Assembly (NCBI GenBank): GCA_029555925.1
Contig: JAKPQU010000596.1
Coordinates: 1-8,142, forward strand
Source: Bacillota bacterium
GTDB taxonomy: Bacteria > Eremiobacterota > SpSt-956 > JAKJGF01
DNA: 8,142 nt
Reading direction: 5' to 3'
This document shows, in pieces, positions 1 to 6,059 of this stretch (position 1 is its first letter; each line of letters starts with the position of its first letter). Below the pieces are notes generated by a model, which had not been told where the DNA came from, searched no databases, and worked only from the letters and a program-made list of their open reading frames with translations. The position numbers were made by a program, and so were the translations under genes.

Positions 1-806
1 TGGGCAACTGCTTTCGAAACAATTTCCTCAAGTCCTTCAGTCAGGTCATCCCGTGAATCCCTGAGAGGCGGAAAGAGAAAAGGATTTCCTTCTCTTTCCA
101 TAGGATTTTCTCCTGTAAGAAGTGTATGCAATACCGCACCGAGAGCAAATATATCACTCTGGGGATAGGCATTGCCTGTATACTGTTCAGGTGCAGCATA
201 ACCGGCAGAGCCTATTCTGGTTTTCGTATCTCTTTTTTCAAAAATATGGGCTATGCCGAAATCCAGAAGCATTATCTTTCCTTTTTTATTTTCCATAAGA
301 TTTGCAGGTTTTATATCTCTATGAATAATCATAGGCTCGTAACTATGAAGATAATCCAGTATATCACAGACCTGAATTACCCAGTCAATTACAAGTTCTT
401 CAGAAAGAAGACAATCCTCTATCAGGGTACTGTTAAGAATATCTTCAAGGGTTTCACCTTCTACATAATCCATGACGAGATAATATCTTCCTTCTTCCAG
501 AAAATGGTTCTGCACGACAGGAAGACTGTTATGTCTGAGTCTGGCAAGCAGGACAGCCTCTTCTTTAAATTTATTAACGGCATAATCCCTCTCTTCAGAG
601 GTCTTAAACTCATCTGTCATAGCTTTTATAACACAGCGAGTTCCGGCAAGATTTAAATCTTCTGCCAGATAAAGAGTCGCCATGCCTCCGCTGCCTATAA
701 TATCAAGTATCCTGTATCTATCATGATAAAGGGTTCTGCCTTTACCACATTTGCAAAATAAATCTCCGCTGTTTAATTCTTTATTACACTTATTACAAAT
801 ATACAC
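1..806 (-). CDS. Hanks-type Ser/Thr protein kinase with N-terminal zinc knuckle, C-terminus outside window
   Basis: This gene is cut by the left edge; 268 codons are visible. From the GTG at 806, residues 4-20 hold CNKC and CKC, a short zinc-ribbon-like knuckle. The kinase fold follows: glycine loop GSGGMATLY (38-46), ATP-binding lysine in CVIK (K61), helix-C glutamate in KFKEEA (79-84), catalytic loop HRDIKPANL (162-170), metal-binding DFG (182-184) and APEQ (205-208). All catalytic residues are present, so it should be an active kinase that phosphorylates Ser/Thr on partner proteins. The frame has a TAA just upstream, so GTG is the first plausible start; a GGATGGGG stretch lies about 9 bases before it as ribosome site. 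The ATG at 821 in the same frame is followed by TAA and cannot be used. No substrate or sensor domain can be seen, as it may lie off the window. Confidence 0.93.
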   Translation of the reverse strand, partial: MYICNKCNKELNSGDLFCKCGKGRTLYHDRYRILDIIGSGGMATLYLAEDLNLAGTRCVIKAMTDEFKTSEERDYAVNKFKEEAVLLARLRHNSLPVVQNHFLEEGRYYLVMDYVEGETLEDILNSTLIEDCLLSEELVIDWVIQVCDILDYLHSYEPMIIHRDIKPANLMENKKGKIMLLDFGIAHIFEKRDTKTRIGSAGYAAPEQYTGNAYPQSDIFALGAVLHTLLTGENPMEREGNPFLFPPLRDSRDDLTEGLEEIVSKAVA

Positions 807-860
807 AGTTTAAAACCCCATCCTATAATTTTAGTAAATTTCTATTTTTATTTGACCTTA

Positions 861-872
861 CTGCCGCGGCAG
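861..872. repeat. Perfect 12-base palindrome CTGCCGCGGCAG
   Basis: A fully GC-rich self-complementary dodecamer stands in otherwise AT-rich intergenic DNA, about 55 bases upstream of the kinase start. It could be a protein-binding operator for the kinase gene or part of the neighbouring repeat element at 900-926. TTACTG (858-863) and CAGTAA (879-884) form a further, overlapping inverted pair. The function is not known. Confidence 0.5.
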
Positions 873-899
873 GTACGTCAGTAACTGAAATCTTATTTA

Positions 900-926
900 T
901 CGTGACGCGTAACGCGTAACGCGGGA
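900..926. repeat. Intergenic heptamer repeat, locus 1
   Basis: Tandem units GTGACGC, GTAACGC, GTAACGC run into GGGAG, between the hemerythrin gene and the kinase gene. The core plus the following AT-rich flank (to about 953) resembles the reverse complement of the loci at 2601-2694 and 5081-5176, so this copy is inverted relative to them. The left flank matches poorly, which suggests a decayed or partial copy. Confidence 0.75.
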
Positions 927-1013
927 GTAAAAACATTATGTCTGCATATAATACATAATTTTTGGGGACACTATTTTCCATGAAACTGTAATTATAGTTC
1001 ACACGATATATAT

Positions 1014-1499
1014 TTACGTGAGTCCTTTTTCATTGAAAAATGGCCCGTATTGCTGGTCCGAACCTTTTATATGATTCAGGAGCCATTCTTTCAGGAAAAA
1101 CATAACTTCTATAGAAAGGCCCATCTTACCATCATTAAAATTCTGCTGAAATTCCAGTGTTTTTTTCACAAAATCATTATGTTCTTTTTTATGCACTTCA
1201 TAATCAGGATAAGAAAATTTCTCCATATATTTTTCTTCATTGGAGAAATGAGTTCCGACATATGTTACCATACGTCCAAGTATGCCGGAGAGCATTTCTT
1301 TTCCCTTACCGACCTGCATCGCTTCATGCAATTCATTTATCATGACAACAAGCTTTTTATGTTCATCATCTAACTGTTTTACTTTTACACTGTAACTCTC
1401 ATCCCATGAAATATATTCATTCTTACCATCTGATTGCTTTTCTTTTTCCTGTCCTGATTTACTCTTAAAAAAACCTTTGAAGAAATCAAAAAGTCCCAT
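1014..1499 (-). CDS. Bacteriohemerythrin (non-haem di-iron O2-binding protein)
   Basis: A 161-residue protein with a complete hemerythrin four-helix domain at about 29-156. All seven expected iron ligands are visible: H47 in LDDEHKKL, H84 and E88 in HFSNE, H103 and H107 in HKKEH, H143 and D148 in HIKGSD. The family entry motif ISWDESYSV (30-38) is also typical. Bacterial hemerythrins bind O2 reversibly at a di-iron site and serve as oxygen carriers, stores or sensors. The N-terminus (1-14, MGLFDFFKGFFKSK) is an aromatic/lysine amphipathic stretch joined by a charged linker (15-28), which most single-domain hemerythrins lack and which might attach it to a membrane. An AAGGAGG ribosome site about 8 bases upstream fixes the start. 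It lies alone behind a strong terminator, so it probably has its own promoter in the AT-rich 1500-1552 stretch. Confidence 0.95.
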   Translation of the reverse strand: MGLFDFFKGFFKSKSGQEKEKQSDGKNEYISWDESYSVKVKQLDDEHKKLVVMINELHEAMQVGKGKEMLSGILGRMVTYVGTHFSNEEKYMEKFSYPDYEVHKKEHNDFVKKTLEFQQNFNDGKMGLSIEVMFFLKEWLLNHIKGSDQQYGPFFNEKGLT

Positions 1500-1552
1500 T
1501 AGCTTTCCTCCTTCAGCAATTATTGCGATTTTTTATATTTTATTTATTTCTA

Positions 1553-1594
1553 AAAAAATAATGACAATCCTTTACAGAATTGTCATTATTTTTT
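1553..1594 (-). terminator. Rho-independent terminator, probably bidirectional
   Basis: A perfect 16-base inverted repeat (1553-1568 with 1579-1594) encloses a 10-base loop. The stem is AT-rich, with A runs on one side and T runs on the other, so both strands give a hairpin followed by U residues. It lies about 46 bases past the stop of the lipoprotein gene and should end that transcript before the hemerythrin gene. Confidence 0.85.
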
Positions 1595-1640
1595 CCATAA
1601 CCAGATATATAAGCTACAAGAAATCATTCTTCACCGGTCA

Positions 1641-2552
1641 CTATTTTTTAGCAGTATCAATAAGAAACTGGGCAAAAACAGGTCCAATAGTTTGATAGCC
1701 AAGAGTATTCGGGTGAGACTCGGGATCATCATGACTTCTCTCATAAGCATAATTCAGCATATTATCAGAACCTGCAAGATAATTAAAAAGATCAAAACAT
1801 ACTACATTTGCACGTCCTCCGATATAGTCGGAACTCTTAAGCCAGTTTGCAAAATTTCTTGCATTTGCTGCAGCTACTGCATTTGTGTCAAGACGATGAA
1901 GAGGAGGAGGGCTCACTACAACAAATATCTTTTCCGGATGTTGATCAAAGAAATTTCTTATGTCAAGATACCAGTTTTTATACTGAGTCAATGTATCATC
2001 ATCTCCAATATTAGATGCAGTATAGCAGGATTTGAAAGCTATTACATCATATTCCAGAATCTGATTTCTTGCACTTACCGCATCGGCATTTGATGATGTA
2101 AACAGATAATGGAGACCATCAGGGTCAGTATTGTCATTTGGCACGGGAAAACTTGTTCCTGTAAACTGCCCCTGAGGATTCCTCAGGCCATCGCTGTTAT
2201 AGCCATGATCCCAGAAAGCATAGTTTGTGCCATTTAGATTATTGTAACTGATTACAACTGCTCTCATATTTCCTGTAGTAACAAGTCCGTCACCTACGGA
2301 ATGATGGAGAAAAAAGAGTTTGTTTCTGGTACCGGGTGTACCGGTAGTAGCAGGTGTAACAGTAGGCCCTCCCGGAGTAGGTGTAATGGTAGGAGTGGCA
2401 GTAGGCCCTCCCGGAGTAGGTGTATATGTAGGAAAAGGAGTAACAGTAGGCGTAATTACAGGTGTAGATACAGTACCACCACCGCAGCCTGTTATTAAAG
2501 CCAGTACGATAGATAATAAAATGAGATAATAAAACAAATTTCTGTTTGACAT
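1641..2552 (-). CDS. Secreted lipoprotein with Pro/Thr linker and SGNH/GDSL-like hydrolase domain
   Basis: A 303-residue protein. Residues 1-22 form a lipoprotein signal peptide with hydrophobic core and lipobox ITGC; C23 is the likely lipidated residue, followed by GGG. Residues 27-75 are a low-complexity Pro/Thr/Gly linker with repeated TPTPGGPT units that would hold the domain off the membrane. The globular part (77-303) starts with FFLHHSVGDGL (80-90), where S85 is the candidate nucleophile. It continues with DNTDPDGL (140-147), FKSCYTASN (173-181) and ends with DPESHPN (276-282), a candidate Asp/His pair. This pattern fits an SGNH-type esterase/lipase fold, but the last motif is DxxxH rather than the usual DxxH, so catalysis and substrate are inferred only. 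An AAAGGAG site 7 bases upstream supports the ATG. A terminator lies downstream. Confidence 0.85.
   Translation of the reverse strand: MSNRNLFYYLILLSIVLALITGCGGGTVSTPVITPTVTPFPTYTPTPGGPTATPTITPTPGGPTVTPATTGTPGTRNKLFFLHHSVGDGLVTTGNMRAVVISYNNLNGTNYAFWDHGYNSDGLRNPQGQFTGTSFPVPNDNTDPDGLHYLFTSSNADAVSARNQILEYDVIAFKSCYTASNIGDDDTLTQYKNWYLDIRNFFDQHPEKIFVVVSPPPLHRLDTNAVAAANARNFANWLKSSDYIGGRANVVCFDLFNYLAGSDNMLNYAYERSHDDPESHPNTLGYQTIGPVFAQFLIDTAKK
2361..2424 (-). repeat. Coding direct repeat in the Pro/Thr linker
   Basis: A 25-base sequence occurs identically at 2361-2385 and 2400-2424, a period of 39 bases or 13 codons. It encodes the TPTPGGPT repeat of the lipoprotein linker. Near-perfect DNA identity points to recent duplication by slippage or recombination, so linker length is likely to vary between strains. 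Confidence 0.85.
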
Positions 2553-2600
2553 AACATGCTCCTTTCAATAATAACGCGTGACTCAAAGATTATTTACAGA

Positions 2601-2694
2601 GCCGGGCATAAGCATGTAACAAACGTTTTCCTCCCGTCACGCGTTATGCGTTACGAGAAGCGTATATATATTGTTTATGCTCGCCTCAGTAATT
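2601..2694. repeat. Intergenic palindromic element, locus 2 (about 95 bases)
   Basis: This element lies between the lipoprotein gene and the ATP-grasp gene. It aligns to 5081-5176 at roughly 80% identity by eye. The shared centre is CTCCCGTCACGCGTTA and the shared right end is TTTATGCTC followed by CCTCA. The left end (GGCATAAGCATG) and right end are partly inverted copies, so the whole could fold into one long hairpin. A further stray core, AACGCGTGACTC, lies at 2573-2584. Confidence 0.8.
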
Positions 2695-2768
2695 TTTGAA
2701 GATAATAAAATTATATCACAGAAAATAGAAAATGTAAGATTATTAGAAATTTAAGTTGAAAAAATTAA

Positions 2769-2829
2769 AAGTCGTAAGGTCCATACATAGTAAACAACAG
2801 CGTATTACCGCTAAAACACCTTACGACTT
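2769..2829 (-). terminator. Terminator of the ATP-grasp gene, with nested hairpin
   Basis: A perfect 12-base stem (2769-2780 with 2818-2829, core GTCGTAAGGT) closes a 37-base loop. The loop holds a smaller AGCG/CGCT hairpin. On the minus strand the structure starts only 6 bases after the stop codon and is followed by TTTTAATTTTTT, as expected for intrinsic termination. The loop is longer than usual. Confidence 0.75.
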
Positions 2830-2835
2830 AAAACT

Positions 2836-4239
2836 TTATCTTGTCCCTTCCACTACAACAATGGGACAGAGGCCTCCGCCGGCAGATATATTTATAACTG
2901 CTGCTTCGGAGGTACGGCACATGCCACCTGCATGGACGCCGCCAAAGGCATAGAAATTCTGATTTAATTTCTTTGGTTTCCATACTAGCTCGGGGTCAAC
3001 TTCGGGAAGTTCCATTTCAGGTATCTGCACGTACTGCTGTACAACATATTTCTGTTCTGTCGTGGCAGCAATCTCTATGGTTTTTTCCCATTCTGCCTGA
3101 GTGCTTACATTACCGACACAGACTCCCTGGCCTCCGTAAAGATCCATTGGTTTTAATACCAGTTTTTCCCTGTTATTTCTTACAAATTCAAAGAGTTCTA
3201 CCGGAGTTTTTCCGTCAAAGCCAAGGGTCTTACGATCCTTCATAAGACGGGTCCAGGGAACATGTTTGAATATTATTTCCCGTTCTTCAGCTGTATAAAG
3301 TTTAGCAATCTCCTCATCCTGAAGATGTTCCAGGAGGCTCTTTATGGCTGCGAGCAGAGATCTTATGGAGTTTACACAGCAGAAAGCATTTTCTTTATAG
3401 GCTCTTCTGAGAGGTTTTATATCATCCCACACATCTGTCCAGTTTCTTATCCAGCCACGACGGTAAAATATATCTATTTCCATACCGCCGGGCGTAAAGG
3501 CTTTACCGTTATGATATTCAATTTCAGGAGGTGTTGCGAATTCACATTTATAGCCCTGACGCCTGAAATCCTCAACTATGAGAAGGAATTCAGGGTACGT
3601 TGCACCTTTATCTGAAACTATGGCAATATTGGGCAGTTGTTTTTTTCCACCCCATTCTCTGTAGGCACGGAGCAGATTGTAAAGGATCTGTGGGACAAAA
3701 CGATCGGAACTCATATAGTATTTCTTTCTCAGTTCATCCATAACCACACTCTGTTCTATGATCTCTGTCTGGACATCTGAATACATGGGGCCCCCAGGTG
3801 AATCTGTATTAAATTCTATAAATTTTAATATATCTCCCTCCTGGAATGCATCATTTCTGGTAATCCATACAAGGCGTTTTGTTCCTGTTTCACATTCAAC
3901 CAGTTCTCTTTCCTTATCTGTGAGATTGAACATTGGTTTGAACTTATCATCCAGGAAATAAAGATTGGATACTTTTTCCAGTACATTCATAATAATATTG
4001 GAAACACGGCCTATCTCATTCATTTCCGGGCGTGTTACAAAATAGGGCATTACAAAAACAGGAAAAGGTTTTTTCACTATGTTATCACCTTTTCCCACAT
4101 TGATTACACAGCCTCTTTCGTGAAATTCTTTGTTGGCCTGAGCAAGAATGTTTTTTGCAGGATTATCGGGAGTATCCATCTTCTGCAGAATGTGCCGAAA
4201 ATCACTGTTGATTTGTTTGATAAGTTGAGCATCTGTCAT
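2836..4239 (-). CDS. Circularly permuted ATP-grasp-like ligase (glutathionylspermidine synthase-like)
   Basis: A 467-residue soluble protein with no signal peptide or membrane segment. Features typical of circularly permuted ATP-grasp enzymes are visible: EFNTDSPGGPMYSD (142-155), NIAIVSDKG (204-212) from a Rossmann-like domain, IDIFYRRG (255-262), VNSIRSLLAAIKSLL (289-303), HVPWTRLM (326-333), the nucleotide-binding VLKPMDLYGGQGV (361-373, K363 probably contacting ATP phosphate), and a C-terminal NISAGGG (450-456). Such enzymes use ATP to activate a carboxylate and join it to an amine or other nucleophile. The substrate cannot be read from the sequence, and I do not recognise a named subfamily. 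AAGGA 4 bases before the ATG is the ribosome site. It is preceded by YjbQ, but a gap of 183 bases with a weak hairpin and a candidate promoter suggests separate transcription. Confidence 0.8.
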   Translation of the reverse strand: MTDAQLIKQINSDFRHILQKMDTPDNPAKNILAQANKEFHERGCVINVGKGDNIVKKPFPVFVMPYFVTRPEMNEIGRVSNIIMNVLEKVSNLYFLDDKFKPMFNLTDKERELVECETGTKRLVWITRNDAFQEGDILKFIEFNTDSPGGPMYSDVQTEIIEQSVVMDELRKKYYMSSDRFVPQILYNLLRAYREWGGKKQLPNIAIVSDKGATYPEFLLIVEDFRRQGYKCEFATPPEIEYHNGKAFTPGGMEIDIFYRRGWIRNWTDVWDDIKPLRRAYKENAFCCVNSIRSLLAAIKSLLEHLQDEEIAKLYTAEEREIIFKHVPWTRLMKDRKTLGFDGKTPVELFEFVRNNREKLVLKPMDLYGGQGVCVGNVSTQAEWEKTIEIAATTEQKYVVQQYVQIPEMELPEVDPELVWKPKKLNQNFYAFGGVHAGGMCRTSEAAVINISAGGGLCPIVVVEGTR

Positions 4240-4276
4240 AAAGTCCTTATTCTCCTCTCTGATTAATAGATAGCAT

Positions 4277-4282
4277 ATTATA
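4277..4282 (-). promoter_or_regulatory. Candidate -10 box for the ATP-grasp gene
   Basis: On the minus strand this is a perfect TATAAT, 37 bases upstream of the start codon. No good -35 hexamer stands 17 or 18 bases further up (AGAAAA or GAGAAA), and the DNA is so AT-rich that chance matches are common. Confidence 0.3.
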
Positions 4283-4322
4283 ATTCTTAATATAAAATCT
4301 TTTCTCCTGCAATTTTTTCAAA

Positions 4323-4339
4323 AATGGGTAAAATCCATT
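4323..4339 (-). terminator. Weak terminator-like hairpin after yjbQ
   Basis: AATGG and CCATT form a 5-base stem around a 7-base loop. On the minus strand it is followed by TTT, then GAAAAAATT. The stem is short, so it may only slow RNA polymerase. Confidence 0.3.
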
Positions 4340-4381
4340 AACACCTTTACAACTTTCCCTGCAATATTGGAATTTGCATCA

Positions 4382-4418
4382 AATTTATAGTTAGTTTCAT
4401 AAAAATCCATAATTTTGA
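4382..4418 (-). promoter_or_regulatory. Shared upstream motif, copy A
   Basis: Read on the minus strand it runs from GTCA through TTATGGAT and then ATGAAACTAACTATAAA. It is nearly the same as 6691-6728. TTATGG and TATAAA are exactly 17 bases apart in both copies, which is promoter-like spacing, although TTATGG is a poor -35 box. This copy starts 4 bases after the yjbQ stop codon and lies about 140 bases before the ATP-grasp start. Confidence 0.5.
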
Positions 4419-4422
4419 CCTG

Positions 4423-4980
4423 TTATACAGTTACTTCAGGGCTATAAGGTATAAGATTTAACACTCTGGAAGATTTGGAATATATGGCATCTTTAACATC
4501 TCTTTTATAAAACATTAAATTCTTCGGATCCGCCCATGCTTTCAGAAGATATTTTCGCTTTTTACGGGGCCCGTCCAATTCAATAAGTCCGACTCTCTGC
4601 CATTTACCAAGAGTTAACTTGCCGTCACATATGTCCAGAAACAACTGGTTATCCAGAAGAAGGCTCTGAATATGGGCCTTGCCGTTAAGAGGTTCATTAA
4701 CCCTGTCAATCACTTCAGGCCTTTTGTCTATGTCATTATGTTCATAATCTTCAATCTTTTGAGATACTATTTTATTGAGATGTGTAATTATATCCCTGCA
4801 TAGTCTGGGTTCTGTGATTTCCTGTATAATTAACCCCATAGTGGTATGAAGGGTCTGAACGGTTAATGTTCCATTTTTTATACCTCTTTCTTTTATAAAA
4901 TTATTTATCTCATCTGTTATATCAATTATTTCTTCCTGTTTTTCAGTATCGACTTCTTTAATTCTTCTGAAAATTTTCAT
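4423..4980 (-). CDS. yjbQ: YjbQ/UPF0047 family protein with C-terminal extension
   Basis: A 185-residue protein. Residues 1-140 match the compact YjbQ (COG0432) fold: QTLHTTMGLIIQE (42-54), the YEHND loop with H81, RPE (87-89), the NGKAH motif (99-103) followed by QSLLLDNQLFLDICDGKLTLGKWQ, and ELDGPRKKR (134-142). Members are small trimeric enzymes; some have been linked to thiamine-phosphate formation, but the true role is unsettled. The family usually has about 130-140 residues. Here about 43 more follow (143-185), rich in K, Y and hydrophobic residues, with no match I recognise. AGGAGG 9 bases before the ATG fixes the start. The 5' leader carries a long inverted repeat (5014-5070). It is preceded by the anti-sigma gene, with a repeat element and that structure between them. 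Confidence 0.9.
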   Translation of the reverse strand: MKIFRRIKEVDTEKQEEIIDITDEINNFIKERGIKNGTLTVQTLHTTMGLIIQEITEPRLCRDIITHLNKIVSQKIEDYEHNDIDKRPEVIDRVNEPLNGKAHIQSLLLDNQLFLDICDGKLTLGKWQRVGLIELDGPRKKRKYLLKAWADPKNLMFYKRDVKDAIYSKSSRVLNLIPYSPEVTV

Positions 4981-5013
4981 GACCTGTTCCTCCTGAATTT
5001 TAGAGAGTGTAAG

Positions 5014-5070
5014 ATGTTTTGTGTAAACCTTCCGGGAACTGAGGCTTTCTCAGAGGGTTACACAAAATGT
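5014..5070 (-). promoter_or_regulatory. Structured leader upstream of yjbQ (two-tier hairpin)
   Basis: A 10-base perfect stem (5017-5026 with 5058-5067, TTTTGTGTAA/TTACACAAAA), extended by wobble pairs, encloses an inner hairpin CTGAG-GCTTT-CTCAG (5039-5053). It sits in the yjbQ 5' leader, about 35 bases from the start codon. No U tract follows on the minus strand, so it is not a standard terminator. It may be an RNA switch, an attenuator or a spaced operator. It does not match the TPP riboswitch core. Confidence 0.5.
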
Positions 5071-5080
5071 ATCAGTCTAT

Positions 5081-5176
5081 TGACCTGAGCATACGCATGT
5101 AATAAAGGTCTTCCTCCCGTCACGCGTTACACGTAACGAAAGCAGTTATGTATTATTTATGCTCACCTCATTAATT
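5081..5176. repeat. Intergenic palindromic element, locus 3 (about 95 bases)
   Basis: The best-preserved copy of the element also seen at 2601-2694. Its ends are inverted: TGAGCATA (5086-5093) pairs with TATGCTCA (5158-5165), and TGA/TCA continue beyond a two-base mismatch. The centre holds CCCGTCACG and the small hairpin CGTTAC-AC-GTAACG (5125-5138). Its right edge meets the anti-sigma stop codon. Confidence 0.8.
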
Positions 5177-6033
5177 TATATAGTTTTCCTCACTGGCCGT
5201 GGTACAAATTTTCCACTGAACCATGCACCTGTCATACCTCCTGTAATAGCACCTAGAGAAGAAATGGCTATAAACAAAACATATACGGAAAATTCAAAAT
5301 TAATACACTGAATATATATGGCAGGGCCAATCATCAGTATATACAATATAGACAGAAATATACCGTGCAGTATATGGTTGTGATTGACTTTTCTTCCAAT
5401 AAGATAACTCCCCGTTAAAAGAGGGGTAAAACTGTAGATAAATTCCTGAATACAGGAAATACCCGTGCCGGAAAGAGGTGACAGAAGTATTAATACTGCA
5501 CCTATAAAAAGTGAAAGGAATGCTGCGTATACTGAAATTTTAAGGTTTAATCCGAGAAGTTCCCTCATGTGGATTTTATCACCATAAGATCCGTTTTTTA
5601 TGGCAAGGTCGAAGACCATACTGTAAATTCCGCCCCAGAATATACCGCATAATATGAGAGAAACGGGGTTTAAGTGATTAATCTGAACATTTGCAGACAT
5701 CAGTAATACCATACATGTTGTCACCAGAATACCGCATATGGCGGGAGAAAGGGTTTTTAACATGGATAAACATGCATATTTTATTTCTTCCCTGTAGTTT
5801 ACTTTCTCGGGAACACAGTCCTTTATACTGTTATTTAAAACAGTCTCAAATTCCTCGGAAGGAGAAATATTTTTCCAGTTATCAAGCATTAATCTTGTGC
5901 CTGAAAGGCTGTCATATTCATCTTTACAGTCTGTACAGACAGACAGATGTTCTTTAATAGTGTTATTCATTTCCGGAGTTACCTCTCCGTAGATAAAATG
6001 AACAAGCTCTGATTTTATATGTTTACAGGACAT
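5176..6033 (-). CDS. Membrane anti-sigma factor with zinc-finger (ZAS/HC2) N-terminus
   Basis: A 285-residue protein, partner of the sigma factor just upstream. The N-terminal domain has the zinc-binding anti-sigma pattern C3, then HLSVCTDC with H29, C33 and C36 (HxxxCxxC), which would hold the sigma factor at the inner face of the membrane. From about residue 90 there are six hydrophobic segments (about 96-115, 124-144, 168-187, 197-213, 224-243, 248-272). Most ZAS proteins have a single membrane helix, so here the membrane part may itself be the sensor. The reading frame extends to a TTG at 6042, but the AAAGGAG site (6043-6049) abuts it. ATG at 6033 lies 9 bases from that site and is the likely start. 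The gap to the sigma stop is 26 bases, so the two are translated from one mRNA. Confidence 0.9.
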   Translation of the reverse strand: MSCKHIKSELVHFIYGEVTPEMNNTIKEHLSVCTDCKDEYDSLSGTRLMLDNWKNISPSEEFETVLNNSIKDCVPEKVNYREEIKYACLSMLKTLSPAICGILVTTCMVLLMSANVQINHLNPVSLILCGIFWGGIYSMVFDLAIKNGSYGDKIHMRELLGLNLKISVYAAFLSLFIGAVLILLSPLSGTGISCIQEFIYSFTPLLTGSYLIGRKVNHNHILHGIFLSILYILMIGPAIYIQCINFEFSVYVLFIAISSLGAITGGMTGAWFSGKFVPRPVRKTI

Positions 6034-6059
6034 ATAAGTCAACTCCTTTCCTGGAAGCT

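Noticed and set aside
126..656. A 176-codon open frame on the plus strand
   Set aside because: It lies antisense to the kinase gene, whose motifs are unmistakable. The plus-strand translation shows no domain and has no ribosome site.
900..926. The heptamer array as a CRISPR
   Set aside because: Units are 7 bases with no spacers and no cas genes nearby.
1500..1552. A housekeeping promoter for the hemerythrin gene
   Set aside because: TATAAA and TAAAAT are present, but the only TTGTCA lies in the terminator stem and the spacing does not fit. The region is too AT-rich to call.
2290..2586. Overlapping open frames through the Pro/Thr linker region on both strands
   Set aside because: They arise from the repetitive linker DNA, which stays open in several frames. 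Only the lipoprotein frame has a signal peptide and a folded domain.
5014..5070. A TPP riboswitch ahead of yjbQ, given the family's link to thiamine
   Set aside because: CTGAG is present, but the conserved TPP core segments are absent and the fold is a simple two-tier hairpin.
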